Shown here piece by piece: positions 24,812 to 34,335 of a stretch of 48,014 bases of DNA. The DNA is from Hoylesella loescheii (GTDB lineage Bacteria > Bacteroidota > Bacteroidia > Bacteroidales > Bacteroidaceae): the NCBI GenBank assembly GCA_021531755.1, contig JADYUK010000021.1, positions 1-48,014 on the forward strand, written 5' to 3'. The notes under the pieces are model-generated. The model ran no database searches, was not told the origin of the DNA, and worked only from the letters and a program-made list of their open reading frames with translations. The position numbers and the translations under genes are program-made. The first letter of the stretch is position 1; the number at the start of each line of letters is the position of its first letter.

Positions 24812-25258
24812 CCTTAATTCCGCAACACTATAATTTAACTTTATTTATAAGTTCCTGAGCAACAAAAAGTTGCCCAGGATTTTGCCATGTCAGAATTTTC
24901 ACTTATCTTAGTGTTGCAAAAAGAAAACAAGCAAAACTCTAATATGACATGGCAAAAATACAAATTAAATCTGAGAAACTCACACCTTTTGGAGGAATTT
25001 TTTCAATCATGGAGAAATTTGACTCCATGCTTTCACCCGTTATCGACTCAACACTGGGTCAGAGATGCAGCAGTATCTTCGGATATCAGTTCAGCGAGAT
25101 AGTCCGTTCGCTGATGAGCGTTTATTTCTGTGGCGGCTCATGCGTGGAAGATGTAACGTCACAACTGATGCGCCATCTCTCGTATCATCCTACCCTTCGC
25201 ACATGCAGTGCCGACACGATTCTCAGAGCCATATAGGCGCGTAGTTGCGGATTTGAGG
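24812..25258 (+). mobile_element. IS1380-family copy D, internally deleted
   Basis: The copy has the left end CCTTAATTCCGCAAC (24812-24826) and right end GTTGCGGATTTGAGG (25244-25258), but only 447 bp in total: the first 95 codons of an intact transposase are joined near 25236 to the last 20 bp of the element. The 5 bases on the left (GATAA) differ by one from those on the right (GATGA). It carries no 78-bp insertion and keeps the GGA codon that is a stop in copy C, so it represents the intact ancestor. Confidence 0.8.
24949..25236 (+). pseudogene. N-terminal fragment of the IS1380-family transposase
   Basis: The 95 residues (MAKIQIKSEKLTPFGG ... up to TILRAI) are the intact N-terminus of the family, followed by a stop created at the deletion junction. 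The start codon lies within the right arm of a 13-nt inverted repeat, TTTTGCCATGTCA (24880-24892) and TGACATGGCAAAA (24945-24957), which could hide the start from ribosomes on read-through transcripts. Confidence 0.8.
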
Positions 25259-25841
25259 GATGATGCAGATGTATAACAGTAATCAGGCAACACCATGGGG
25301 CTTTTGATTTTCCCAAATATTAGTGAAAATTTGCAGAATACAGGGTTCTCCATGCCCCAATACATCCCTTCCCAGCCTTTCCCCGTCCGCTAAAAATCTG
25401 AGTCTGCGAATGCCGGTATGCCACATCAGGCAGATAACGCTCCTCCCCACATGTTATGGCCGCATAGTTACAGACTGTAAGCTGGACGATGTTCGCAACT
25501 TACAGTTTTTGGCGGTAAACGCACGTTCCGCAAGAGGTGCTGTTTGAGGGCGCAAGAGGTACAGAATGAGGCGCCCATACAGTATCTCTCATGGCATCAT
25601 ACATGCTGGTTACGATTCGTAAGTGTGGGGAGTTGCGGTGTGGGTGATTCTCTGGGGCATGTTCAGGCACGCCATATACCTTCGCTGATAAGCCATAAGC
25701 ATCCCCTTGTCCACTCCACAACCGCCCCCACTGCACGGAATGTTTGGTGCGGACAGCCGCCTCGCATTCCGGAAAGGTAAAATATCCGCATTTTTTGACT
25801 AATTTTAAGTGGCGGGACTTGTAAGTGTCGATTCATTTTGC
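25259..25841. other. intergenic stretch without a recognised gene
   Basis: Apart from the target duplication GATGA (25259-25263), this region holds only short frames that do not resemble known proteins. A short direct repeat, CGCAAGAGGT at 25529-25538 and 25551-25560 (period 22), lies within it. Base composition returns to the GC-richer level of the flanks. Confidence 0.5.
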
Positions 25842-25849
25842 TAACTTTG
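25842..25849 (+). promoter_or_regulatory. -7 box of the AlaX gene
   Basis: TAACTTTG fits TAnnTTTG; CTTG at 25818-25821 is a plausible -33 box 20 bp upstream. The start site would be near 25856, over 100 nt before the chosen ATG. Confidence 0.5.
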
Positions 25850-25968
25850 CACATTGTTACATGTATGTCTGCATAAAGCCCTCCGGCTGTGCTTTGCAGG
25901 CATGTCGCACACCCATCACCAGCACCCCTCAGAACCCATATTTCAAGAACAGAACCAATATCCGCGAA

Positions 25969-26439
25969 ATGGAACAGACACCTGAGCTGAACGCCCACAA
26001 CAAGGAAGAGCACCGCCCGTCGCACACAGCAGAGCATCTACTCAACCAGACCATGGTGAGGATGTTCGGGTGTGAGCGCTCGCGCAATGCACACATCGAG
26101 CGCAAGAAGTCGAAGATAAACTATAACCTCGCGTCGTGTCCTACGCCCGAGGAGATAGCCGAGGTGGAGCGCACACTCAATGACCTCATCCGCCGTGACC
26201 TCCCTGTCACGACAGAGTATGTCACCCGCGACACCATCCCCGATGGCGTCAAGCTCGACCGTCTTCCCTCTGATGCCAGCGAGACGCTGCGCCTTGTGCG
26301 CATCGGCGATTATGATGTCTGCCCCTGCATAGGCCAGCATGTCGGCCACACGGCAGAGATAGAGTCATTCCGCATCACAAGCACGAGCTACAAGGACGGC
26401 TCGTTCAGGATAGTCTTCAGAGTAGGCGCGGCGTCATGA
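25969..26439 (+). CDS. AlaX-type tRNA editing / alanyl-tRNA synthetase editing-domain protein
   Basis: The 156-residue protein has the zinc-binding editing site of the alanyl-tRNA synthetase second additional domain: HTAEH (about residues 20-24) and CPCIGQHVGHT near residue 122. Such stand-alone proteins hydrolyse misacylated tRNA, such as Ser- or Gly-tRNA-Ala. The frame is open from 25825, but the ATG at 25969 (MEQTPELNAHNKEEHRPSH) gives the usual length. It lies 49 nt before the symporter gene and probably forms an operon with it. Confidence 0.85.
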   Translation: MEQTPELNAHNKEEHRPSHTAEHLLNQTMVRMFGCERSRNAHIERKKSKINYNLASCPTPEEIAEVERTLNDLIRRDLPVTTEYVTRDTIPDGVKLDRLPSDASETLRLVRIGDYDVCPCIGQHVGHTAEIESFRITSTSYKDGSFRIVFRVGAAS

Positions 26440-26488
26440 CGGTGGCCGTGGCTACAGTTCTTTTCGGCTAACGAGAAACCCAGCAGAT

Positions 26489-27709
26489 ATGAGAGGACAG
26501 ACATTACAGATGATATTATGGGTCGGGGCGCTTGTCGCCGGCACCATCCTCGGCCTGTATGGCGGCGCTGTCGTAGCAGATGTCATGACGTTCATAGCGA
26601 CAGTCTACACACGCCTTTTCCGTTTCCTCGCCGTCCCCACCATAGCCCTTGCCATCACGACGACACTGATGACCGTGGGCAGCCAGAAGGACACCGGCCG
26701 CATATTCCGCCGCACGCTCACCTACACCCTGCTCACAACGTTCGCCGCTGCTGGCGTGGCCCTCGCCCTCTATCTCATCATCGCCCCCTCAAACCTTCCC
26801 GCCGCCGCTGTCTCGGGTGCCACATCAGCCGTCCCGGAGTCAGTCGGCCATACATCATACATGGACTATGTCCTCAGCATCGTGCCTGACAATGTCTTCC
26901 GTCCATTCATTGACGGCAATGTCCTCAGTGTGCTCCTGCTCTCTGTCGCGGTAGGTCTCGCCATCGGCAAGATGCCCGACAATGACCGCAAGCCCATCCT
27001 CGTCAGCGCCCTTCTCGGCCTTCAGGACCTCGTCTTCATCCTTATCCGCGGTCTCATCCGTGTCCTGCCATTAGGCATCATGGCTTTCGCCGCGCAGTTC
27101 GCGACACAGATGTCGGCCGGTGTCGCCATGTCCTCCCTGGGCCGTTATGCTGCTGTCATCCTTGGAGGCAATCTCCTCCAGATGTTCGTTGTCCTGCCCC
27201 TGTTCCTCATTGTGAGAGGCATAAATCCTCTCAGGGCCCTGCGCCAGATGATGCCGGCAGTGGTCATGGCGCTGCTCACGAAGAGCTCCGCCGCCACACT
27301 TCCCGTCACTATGCAGACGGCAGAGGAGCGTATGGGTGTTGACAGACGTGTCTCGCGCTTCGTCCTCCCTATCTGCACGACGATAAACATGAATGGCTGT
27401 GCGGCGTTCATACTTGTCACATCGCTCTTCGTCATGCAGAATGGCGGCATGACATTCTCGCCCCTCATGCTTCTGCTCTGGCTCGTCATATCCGTCTTCT
27501 CGGCCATCGGCAATGCCGGAGTCCCCATGGGATGCTTCTTCCTGACGCTCTCGCTGACAAGCAGCATGGACGCTCCTGTCGCCGTCCTCGGGCTCATCCT
27601 GCCCCTGTATACCATCATAGACATGGTCGAGACGGCAGAGAATGTATGGTCAGACTCATGCGTCTGCGCCATGACAGACAAGGACATGGCAGCCCACCGA
27701 CAGCCATAA
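26489..27709 (+). CDS. dicarboxylate/amino acid:cation symporter (DAACS/GltP family)
   Basis: The 406-residue protein carries the family's re-entrant loop KSSAATLP, the unwound helix motif TTINMNGCAAF, and SAIGNAGVPMG in the second hairpin. It would take up glutamate, aspartate or C4-dicarboxylates with Na+ or H+. No binding-protein gene is nearby. The ATG at 26489 gives the first membrane segment at residues 8-30. Confidence 0.93.
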   Translation: MRGQTLQMILWVGALVAGTILGLYGGAVVADVMTFIATVYTRLFRFLAVPTIALAITTTLMTVGSQKDTGRIFRRTLTYTLLTTFAAAGVALALYLIIAPSNLPAAAVSGATSAVPESVGHTSYMDYVLSIVPDNVFRPFIDGNVLSVLLLSVAVGLAIGKMPDNDRKPILVSALLGLQDLVFILIRGLIRVLPLGIMAFAAQFATQMSAGVAMSSLGRYAAVILGGNLLQMFVVLPLFLIVRGINPLRALRQMMPAVVMALLTKSSAATLPVTMQTAEERMGVDRRVSRFVLPICTTINMNGCAAFILVTSLFVMQNGGMTFSPLMLLLWLVISVFSAIGNAGVPMGCFFLTLSLTSSMDAPVAVLGLILPLYTIIDMVETAENVWSDSCVCAMTDKDMAAHRQP

Positions 27710-27864
27710 GCTGTGGCCCACACGGCGAGAAGCAGGCTGAGGCTGCCCCCCTGGCGAGGCAAACTCCCAGCCAGCGCCCCCCGAAACATATACTCACCCC
27801 GTTCTTCATAAACCTGACTCATATACGTATAACCATATCCTAACACCTAAATATCATCCAAGAA

Positions 27865-29844
27865 ATGAATCTCATCAAGACATCTTTAGGGCTCATGCTG
27901 TTTGCATCGGCCCTTACCGCCCATGCGCAGAAGAGCATCAAGGCTCCTGCCGGTGGCAAGCAAATCAGTAACGAGCTCATCGGAATATTCTTTGAGGACA
28001 TTAGTTCCTCGGCCGATGGCGGCCTGTATGCCGAGCTGTTGCAGAACGGCTCGTTCGAGTTCAATATCTCTGAGCGCGACGGATGGGGCCCGTCAACAGC
28101 ATGGCGTGTGCAGCGCCCAGGCCACTCGCTCGGTATGATACAGGCACTCCAGGCCGACCCCCTGCACCCTAACAACCTCAACTACATGCGCTTGAACATA
28201 GAGCGCACCAAGGAGTATTATGACTATGACGGCTGGCGCGGATTCGGACTCGAGAACAACGGATTCGACGGAATCACTGTCAAGGAAGGCGCGAGATACG
28301 ACTTCTCGTTCTTCGCCCGCAACGTCGACGGGAAGGCAAAGCAGGTCCGTGTGGCTCTCGTCGAGCCAGGCCCCGAGCGCAAGATTATCGCCGACACCAC
28401 GCTGACAGTAGACAGCAAGGCATGGAAGAGACACGCTTGCACACTGACAGCTGCCACATCATGCCCCAACGCGTCGCTCCTCTTCCTCGCCCTCACCACG
28501 GGTGTGATGGATGTCGACGCCTTCTCGCTCATGCCACAGGACACATACAAGGGCCATGGCATGCGCCGTGACCTCGCTGAGGCCATTGAGGCGCTCCACC
28601 CGAAGTTCATGCGATTCCCCGGAGGATGTGTCATCCACGGTGGCGGAGACGGATTCTGGAACACCTACCGCTGGAAGACAACCGTCGGACCAAAGCATCA
28701 GCGCCGGCAGCTGAAGAACACATGGGGTTACCACCAGTCAATGGGACTCGGATACTATGAGTACTTCCAGCTCTGCGAGGATATGAACATGCAGCCCGTG
28801 CCTATCCTCCCCTGCGGTGTCAGCTGCCAGGGAACAAACGGCGGATGGGGCATGAAGAACCAGGCACAGGATGTTGTCCCGATGAGCGAGATGGACGAGT
28901 GGGTGCAGGATGCGCTCGACCTCATCGAATGGGCCAATGGAGATGCAACAACAAAATGGGGCAGGGTGAGAGCTGAGGCTGGACATCCGAAGCCATTCAA
29001 CCTCAAATATCTCGGCATAGGAAACGAGGAGAAGATAACACCGGAGTTCGCTGAGCGATTCAAGTATATGTATGAGAAGATAACAAAGCTGCATCCTGAG
29101 ATTGTCATCGTGGGCACAGCAGGCCCTGGCTCGCACGCCGGCAACCCTGACTACGACAACGGATGGAAGATAGCCGAGGAGATTGGGCTGCCTATCCTTG
29201 ACGAGCACTACTACGAGCAGTATACATACTTCGAGACAAGCCGCCAGTATGACTCATACCCACGCGACCGCAAGACAAAGGTATATCTCGGCGAGTACGC
29301 ATCGAAAGACAAGAAACTGCGCGACGCTCTCGCTGAGGCTCTCTACCTCATACATGTAGAGCGCAATGCCGATGTAGTGTGCATGACAAGCTATGCGCCA
29401 CTCTTCGCACGCAAGAACGCCACAAACTGGAACCCCGACCTCATATACTTCGACAACGAACGCCCATACCTCACATGCAGCTACTATGTGCAGCAGATGT
29501 TCGGACAGTCATCGGCCGACTACTTCTATGGCGACTGCGTGCAGTTCGAGGGTGAGAAGACAAACATGCAGGAGCAGTCTGTCGTGCTCAACACAAAGAC
29601 ACGCAAGCTGTATGTCAAGATATGCAACGCGTCGGGAGAGACACGCAAGGCCAATATCGACCTGCGCCGCTTCAAGGGCATGAAGTCAGCAGCGACGCTG
29701 ACAACACTCTCCGGACAGCCCGAGCAGGAGAACAACTATGAGGCTCAGCCTGTGAAGCCTGTAGTGGAGAAAGTGAAGGTGAAAGGCAAGATGGCAGTAG
29801 AGCTGAAGCCTTACTCGTTCATAATGTACACAATAAACCTGTAA
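27865..29844 (+). CDS. alpha-L-arabinofuranosidase (GH51)
   Basis: The 659-residue enzyme starts with a signal peptide ending at AHAQ. GIFFEDISSSADGGLYAELL is the GH51 opening; the catalytic acid/base is E388 (in LGIGNEE) and the nucleophile probably E477 (YLGEYAS). The end is a beta-sandwich domain. It removes arabinofuranose from arabinan, arabinoxylan or arabinogalactan. A GH95 gene follows after a terminator hairpin and a 160-nt gap, and both would act in the periplasm on pectin side chains. Confidence 0.94.
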   Translation: MNLIKTSLGLMLFASALTAHAQKSIKAPAGGKQISNELIGIFFEDISSSADGGLYAELLQNGSFEFNISERDGWGPSTAWRVQRPGHSLGMIQALQADPLHPNNLNYMRLNIERTKEYYDYDGWRGFGLENNGFDGITVKEGARYDFSFFARNVDGKAKQVRVALVEPGPERKIIADTTLTVDSKAWKRHACTLTAATSCPNASLLFLALTTGVMDVDAFSLMPQDTYKGHGMRRDLAEAIEALHPKFMRFPGGCVIHGGGDGFWNTYRWKTTVGPKHQRRQLKNTWGYHQSMGLGYYEYFQLCEDMNMQPVPILPCGVSCQGTNGGWGMKNQAQDVVPMSEMDEWVQDALDLIEWANGDATTKWGRVRAEAGHPKPFNLKYLGIGNEEKITPEFAERFKYMYEKITKLHPEIVIVGTAGPGSHAGNPDYDNGWKIAEEIGLPILDEHYYEQYTYFETSRQYDSYPRDRKTKVYLGEYASKDKKLRDALAEALYLIHVERNADVVCMTSYAPLFARKNATNWNPDLIYFDNERPYLTCSYYVQQMFGQSSADYFYGDCVQFEGEKTNMQEQSVVLNTKTRKLYVKICNASGETRKANIDLRRFKGMKSAATLTTLSGQPEQENNYEAQPVKPVVEKVKVKGKMAVELKPYSFIMYTINL

Positions 29845-29853
29845 CCTCATATC

Positions 29854-29945
29854 ATTGTCTGGCAATGGAAAAGAGGAAGCTGATGGCATGCCGCACAGCA
29901 TGACATGGAGCATCCTCTCTGGCCATTGCCAGACAATTCTTTTAT
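29854..29945 (+). terminator. terminator of the GH51 gene
   Basis: ATTGTCTGGCAATGG pairs perfectly with CCATTGCCAGACAAT across a long loop that itself folds, and TCTTTTATAA follows. It lies 10 nt after the GH51 stop. Confidence 0.8.
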
Positions 29946-30006
29946 AACACCATATATGCAGAGGTGTCACAACATACAAGACACACTGCCATAAGCACCA
30001 TACTAT

Positions 30007-32448
30007 ATGAAGAAAACATTCCTGATACTCGCCCTCCTCACCATTATGGCTGGCGCCAACGCACAGAAGCTATGGTTCGGCCGCCCTGCATCGTGCTGGC
30101 TTGAGGCTCTGCCAATAGGCAACTCACACCTCGGAGCGATGGTCTACGGAGGCACAGAGGACGACGAGCTACAGCTTAATGAGGAGACTTTCTGGTCAGG
30201 AAGCCCTCATGATAATAACTCGAAGACATCGCTCGGGCTACTGCCTGAAGTGCGCAACCTCATCTTCAACGGCAAGGAGAAAGCGGCTGCCGATATCATA
30301 AACAAAGAATTCATACCCGGCCCTCACGGCATGCGCTACCTCTCGCTGGGAAGCCTGCACCTCCATTTCCCCGGACATAAGGAGGCAGAGGGGTACTATC
30401 GCGACCTCAATATTGCCGACGCCGTGGCTACAACACGCTACAGCGTGGGAGGCGTGACATACACACGCAAGACATTCGCCTCGCTCCAAGATGGAGTCGT
30501 CGTCATGAGGATAGAGGCGTCAGAAGCAGCCAAGCTGAATATGAGCCTCAGTTTCGACAGCCCGTTTGAGCACAATGTGACAGCGAAGAAGAACCAGCTC
30601 CATGTCGCTGTACGCAACGTAGGGCACGAGGGAGTGCCAGCATCACTCACAGCACAGTGTGTCATCAGGGTCATGGCCGATGGCAAGACAGTGGCAGGGA
30701 AGAACACCCTCGATGTATCTGGAGCCACAGCGGCCACCATCATCGTCAGCGCGGCGACAAACTTCGTGAACTATCACGATGTCAGCGGCAATGCCCTCAA
30801 GAAAGCCGAGTCATACCTGAGGGCCGCTGCAGGGAAGCCATACGCGGAGCTACTCGACAGACACACCACGGCATATAAGCGCCAGTATGCACGCGTCTCG
30901 CTCACTCTGCCCGAGGGGAAAGACTCTGCACTGGAGACCGACAAGCGCGTGGAGCGATTCGCAAAGGGAGGAGACGACCAGGCTCTCGTGGCCCTCATGT
31001 TCCAGTACGGACGTTATCTCCTCATATCATCCTCACAGCCCGGCGGCCAGCCTGCCAACCTCCAGGGAGTATGGAACAACAAGGTGAACGCCCCGTGGGA
31101 TTCAAAATACACGATAAACATAAACACCGAGATGAACTACTGGCCAGCCGATGTCTGCAATCTCGCTGAGACGGCAGAGCCTCTCTACAGCATGGTGGCC
31201 GACCTCTCTGTGACAGGAGCCAAGACAGCCAGGACAATGTATGGATGCCGCGGATGGATGGCACACCACAATACAGACCTGTGGCGCATAGCAGGTCCTG
31301 TCGATGGAGCGCCATGGGGAATGTTCCCCAATGGCGGGGCATGGCTCTCGACACATATATGGCAACACTATCTCTATAGCGGAGACAAGGATTTCCTGAA
31401 GAGATACTACCCGATTCTGGCAGGGGCGGCACGCTTCTATCTCGATTATCTGCAGCCTGACCCACGCAATGGATGGCTCGTCGCCGTGCCGTCAGTGTCG
31501 CCTGAGCATGGACCTGCTGGCACAGGCACTCCTGTCACAGCAGGATGCACCATGGACAACCAGATAATTCTCGACGTGATGACCCAGGCATTGTCGGCTC
31601 AGAGAATCGTCGATGCCACAAATAAGGCTTTCGCCGACAGCCTGACGAAGACCATCGCTATGCTCCCGCCGATGCAGATAGGACAGTATAACCAGCTGCA
31701 GGAATGGCTCCAGGATGCCGACGACCCTCGCGACGAGCACCGTCATATCTCACATCTCTACGGACTCTTCCCGAGCAACCAGGTGTCGCCATACCGTAAT
31801 CCACAGCTCTTCCAGGCGGCACGCAACACTCTCCTGCAGCGTGGAGATATGGCCACAGGGTGGAGCCTCGGCTGGAAGACATGCTTCTGGGCTCGTATGC
31901 TCGACGGCAACCACGCCTACAAGATTATCTCTAACATGCTTCACCTCTTGCCCGACGAGGGAAAGGAGAGGGAATATCCTGACGGACGAACATTCCCGAA
32001 CCTCTTCGACGCACACCCACCATTCCAGATTGATGGCAACTTCGGCGTCACGGCTGGCATAGCGGAGATGCTCGTACAGAGCCATGACGGCGCGCTACAC
32101 CTGCTGCCAGCACTCCCTGACGCATGGCAGAGGGGCAGCGTCAGCGGACTCATGGCGAGGGGAGGATTCGTAATAGACAATCTGCAGTGGGAGGGACAGC
32201 AACTCTCAACAGCCACTATAACGTCACGTCTCGGAGGCATATTGAGACTCCGCTCCTATGTGCCGCTCAAAGGTGAGGGACTGAGACCTGCTGAAGGAGA
32301 TGTTGACAACGAGTTCTACACTGTACCAGAGATAAAGACTCCGCTCGTCTCTGAGAAGATAAAGCCACAGCAGCCTATGTTGTATAAGGTCTATGAATAT
32401 GACATAGAGACTGTAGAAGGACAGACATATACATTCGTGAGGCAATAA
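30007..32448 (+). CDS. GH95 alpha-L-fucosidase / alpha-L-galactosidase
   Basis: The 813-residue inverting glycosidase has a signal peptide ([20 protein letters not shown]), an N-terminal beta domain starting with [23 protein letters not shown], and the (alpha/alpha)6 catalytic domain with [52 protein letters not shown] and [15 protein letters not shown]95 enzymes release alpha-1,2-linked fucose or, in some members, L-galactose. Next to a GH51 enzyme, a role on xyloglucan or rhamnogalacturonan side chains is likely; fucosidase versus galactosidase cannot be told from the sequence alone. Confidence 0.93.
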   Translation: MKKTFLILALLTIMAGANAQKLWFGRPASCWLEALPIGNSHLGAMVYGGTEDDELQLNEETFWSGSPHDNNSKTSLGLLPEVRNLIFNGKEKAAADIINKEFIPGPHGMRYLSLGSLHLHFPGHKEAEGYYRDLNIADAVATTRYSVGGVTYTRKTFASLQDGVVVMRIEASEAAKLNMSLSFDSPFEHNVTAKKNQLHVAVRNVGHEGVPASLTAQCVIRVMADGKTVAGKNTLDVSGATAATIIVSAATNFVNYHDVSGNALKKAESYLRAAAGKPYAELLDRHTTAYKRQYARVSLTLPEGKDSALETDKRVERFAKGGDDQALVALMFQYGRYLLISSSQPGGQPANLQGVWNNKVNAPWDSKYTININTEMNYWPADVCNLAETAEPLYSMVADLSVTGAKTARTMYGCRGWMAHHNTDLWRIAGPVDGAPWGMFPNGGAWLSTHIWQHYLYSGDKDFLKRYYPILAGAARFYLDYLQPDPRNGWLVAVPSVSPEHGPAGTGTPVTAGCTMDNQIILDVMTQALSAQRIVDATNKAFADSLTKTIAMLPPMQIGQYNQLQEWLQDADDPRDEHRHISHLYGLFPSNQVSPYRNPQLFQAARNTLLQRGDMATGWSLGWKTCFWARMLDGNHAYKIISNMLHLLPDEGKEREYPDGRTFPNLFDAHPPFQIDGNFGVTAGIAEMLVQSHDGALHLLPALPDAWQRGSVSGLMARGGFVIDNLQWEGQQLSTATITSRLGGILRLRSYVPLKGEGLRPAEGDVDNEFYTVPEIKTPLVSEKIKPQQPMLYKVYEYDIETVEGQTYTFVRQ

Positions 32449-32525
32449 GACACAGGGCAGAGAGGAACATGACAGCACCAGAGAGGGAATATACACCCGG
32501 TATGTAGATTCTGTCTGCCAATAGC

Positions 32526-32594
32526 TGATGCAGGCTGATGCCTGCTGATATATAATACTGTAGCCCAAGGCATTATGGACAGTGCCTTGGGCTA
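32526..32594 (+). terminator. two hairpins downstream of the GH95 gene
   Basis: A short ATGCAGGC/GCCTGC stem at 32527-32544 is followed by TAGCCCAAGGCA/TGCCTTGGGCTA (32561-32594), a perfect 12-bp stem. Neither has a strong T tract. The 350-bp gap up to the sigma factor shows no other feature and no consensus promoter. Confidence 0.5.
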
Positions 32595-32801
32595 TCCTGC
32601 TTTCAAGAGGAGGACATACAGCCTACAAGGATAGTCACCCGAGAATGCAGCCTGTTTATGGATAGCAGAAAAAATATGAGAAAAATCACTCCCCTGTGTG
32701 TAATAATACCCACAGAAGACAGTCTTATACATAGACAAGGGCAGGAAAATGGCACTACACGACATGCCGCAAAGCCCTGAAAACAAAGACAAGAACTTAA
32801 G

Positions 32802-33332
32802 ATGGAAGACAGAATACTCATAGACAGCATACGAAATGGTGACACACGGCTGTACAGAGAGGTCGTAAGAAGATACACACCGGTTGTCTTTAGCAAGGTG
32901 ATGGGTATCACACACGACACGGAGACAGCAAAGGAGGTGACACAACAATGCTTCATAAAAGCATATGACCGGCTCGGATGCTGGAACGGAAAGATGCTCG
33001 GCCCCTGGCTCGTCTCTATTGCCATGCACACCGCTATCGACATAATGACCAAGGAGAAACGACGGCGGGGATACTCAATCGACGCTAACAAGAAGGTCAA
33101 GGAGATTCCACAGTCCGAATACTCTGATGAGCGCGAGAGACAGCTCCAGCAGTTAGAGAGCGCCATAAAGGCTCTTCAGGAAAACGACAGACAACTGATA
33201 GAGATGTACTACTACCAGAAGATGAAGACAGAGGAGATGGCAAGGAAAACCGGAATGACACAGACGAATGTTCTCGTCAGGCTCCACAGAATAAGAGAAA
33301 AAATCAAGAGGGCAATCTCGGGAGGGCAATGA
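32802..33332 (+). CDS. ECF-type RNA polymerase sigma factor
   Basis: The 176-residue protein has sigma region 2 (about 8-92, with YTPVVFSKVMG and KEVTQQCFIKAYDRL) and region 4 (about 118-172, with MYYYQKMKTEEMARKTGM and VRLHRIREKIK). There is no region 3, as in ECF factors. Two small membrane-protein genes follow at once in the same direction. The first (33420) takes the place where the anti-sigma gene usually lies. Confidence 0.9.
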   Translation: MEDRILIDSIRNGDTRLYREVVRRYTPVVFSKVMGITHDTETAKEVTQQCFIKAYDRLGCWNGKMLGPWLVSIAMHTAIDIMTKEKRRRGYSIDANKKVKEIPQSEYSDERERQLQQLESAIKALQENDRQLIEMYYYQKMKTEEMARKTGMTQTNVLVRLHRIREKIKRAISGGQ

Positions 33333-33419
33333 ATCCATCATGGCATGAGGGGCAGGGACCACTGCCAATGATGACAAACAAAGCGCAGAACCAAGCAACG
33401 AACATAAAATCATACAGAT

Positions 33420-33761
33420 ATGAACAACGAGAAAGAAAACATCATAATCGAGGACACCGACCTCGACAGACTCTTCGAAATCTCAGCAGAACGCCGGCAT
33501 ATTGCCGTGGAGATAGAGAAGATGGTCATGCACGATATCAGACGCAACGAGCGTAAACGCCTCTTGGCTAAATGGGGCAGACCTGTAATAGTAGCCTTTG
33601 GGCTGCCACTCGTAATCATGATATTTGCCATCCTCCTCCATGCAGGATGCCAGACCGTGGATATAAGCCAATGGAAATATGTCCTGGCATTCCCAATAGT
33701 GGCTCTTCTGGCATCAGCTTTTTATCAGCTCGTTGATTTCGAGTTGGTGAAAGGACAGTAA
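33420..33761 (+). CDS. small two-helix membrane protein behind the sigma factor
   Basis: The 113 residues begin with a charged helical segment (to about residue 50, with LDRLFEISAERRHIAVEIE), followed by two membrane segments (about 53-75 and 84-104). The N-terminal part looks like a cytosolic helical domain of the kind that can bind a sigma factor. No family is recognised. It lies 87 nt after the sigma gene and 54 nt before the DUF6249 gene. Confidence 0.75.
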   Translation: MNNEKENIIIEDTDLDRLFEISAERRHIAVEIEKMVMHDIRRNERKRLLAKWGRPVIVAFGLPLVIMIFAILLHAGCQTVDISQWKYVLAFPIVALLASAFYQLVDFELVKGQ

Positions 33762-33815
33762 TACAAGTACTAATAATGAACAATAATCGTATAAACAAAT
33801 AAAAAACTAAGAATT

Positions 33816-34208
33816 ATGTGCGAACTTATTCCTCTTATCGCAATCATCATGTCGCTTGCCATCCCTATGGTTGTCATCATCGCTGCAACCCAGACATCCA
33901 TCAACAAGAAGAACAGGGAGGCAGAAATCAAACGCCTCATTGTGGAGAACAATATCGATATAGAGCGGGCTAAACTGCTCATCGAGGAAGTAAAGCCAAA
34001 AGAACAGGTCTATACAAGCCTCCGCATCGGAGCGTTATTCCTCGGAATAGGGATTGGCTCACTGGTCAACCATTTCTGGGTACACGGCGACACTTATATC
34101 TTGTTGGCCACTATTACAGGATTCGTTGGTCTCTTGCTCCTCATCGCATTCGTCGTGGAGACAAAGATGAGGCAGAGGGAGAAAGCCCAAGCCAACGACG
34201 TTGAATAA
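33816..34208 (+). CDS. DUF6249-type membrane protein
   Basis: The 130-residue protein has a first membrane helix at about 5-25, a conserved-looking charged segment KKNREAEIKRLIVENNIDIERAKLLIEE in between, and two more helices (about 70-115). This arrangement matches DUF6249 proteins of Prevotella and relatives, as far as I can judge. They commonly follow a sigma factor and a small membrane protein. The role is unknown. A terminator follows at 34261. Confidence 0.7.
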   Translation: MCELIPLIAIIMSLAIPMVVIIAATQTSINKKNREAEIKRLIVENNIDIERAKLLIEEVKPKEQVYTSLRIGALFLGIGIGSLVNHFWVHGDTYILLATITGFVGLLLLIAFVVETKMRQREKAQANDVE

Positions 34209-34260
34209 CCCGGAGGGCGCATCATTCCCACAATACCACATGGTGCGGTGGGGCATAAAA

Positions 34261-34291
34261 AGAGGGACAAGGCTTGCGGTCTTGTCCCTCT
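34261..34291. terminator. terminator between the sigma operon and ackA
   Basis: AGAGGGACAAG and CTTGTCCCTCT form a perfect 11-bp stem with a 9-nt loop between two convergent operons; A-rich sequence before it serves as the T tract for the leftward direction. Confidence 0.8.
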
Positions 34292-34335
34292 AATCGTATA
34301 TATACGCCTGTTTTTCTAAGATTGAGCGCCTATGT

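Larger units (their letters stand above)
13158..25258. mobile_element. 12.1-kb composite island bounded by IS1380-family ends
   Basis: The island starts with the IS end CCTTAATTCCGCAAC (13158-13172) and ends with GTTGCGGATTTGAGG (25244-25258), which is an imperfect inverse of the start. The 5 bases outside both ends are identical: GATGA at 13153-13157 and GATGA at 25259-25263, as expected of one target duplication. Inside are four IS copies in the same direction and three cargo blocks of leftward genes. The island is visibly richer in A and T than its flanks. How it formed is inferred: homologous recombination of IS-carrying circles into a resident IS, or movement as one unit, would both give this pattern. 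Confidence 0.7.
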
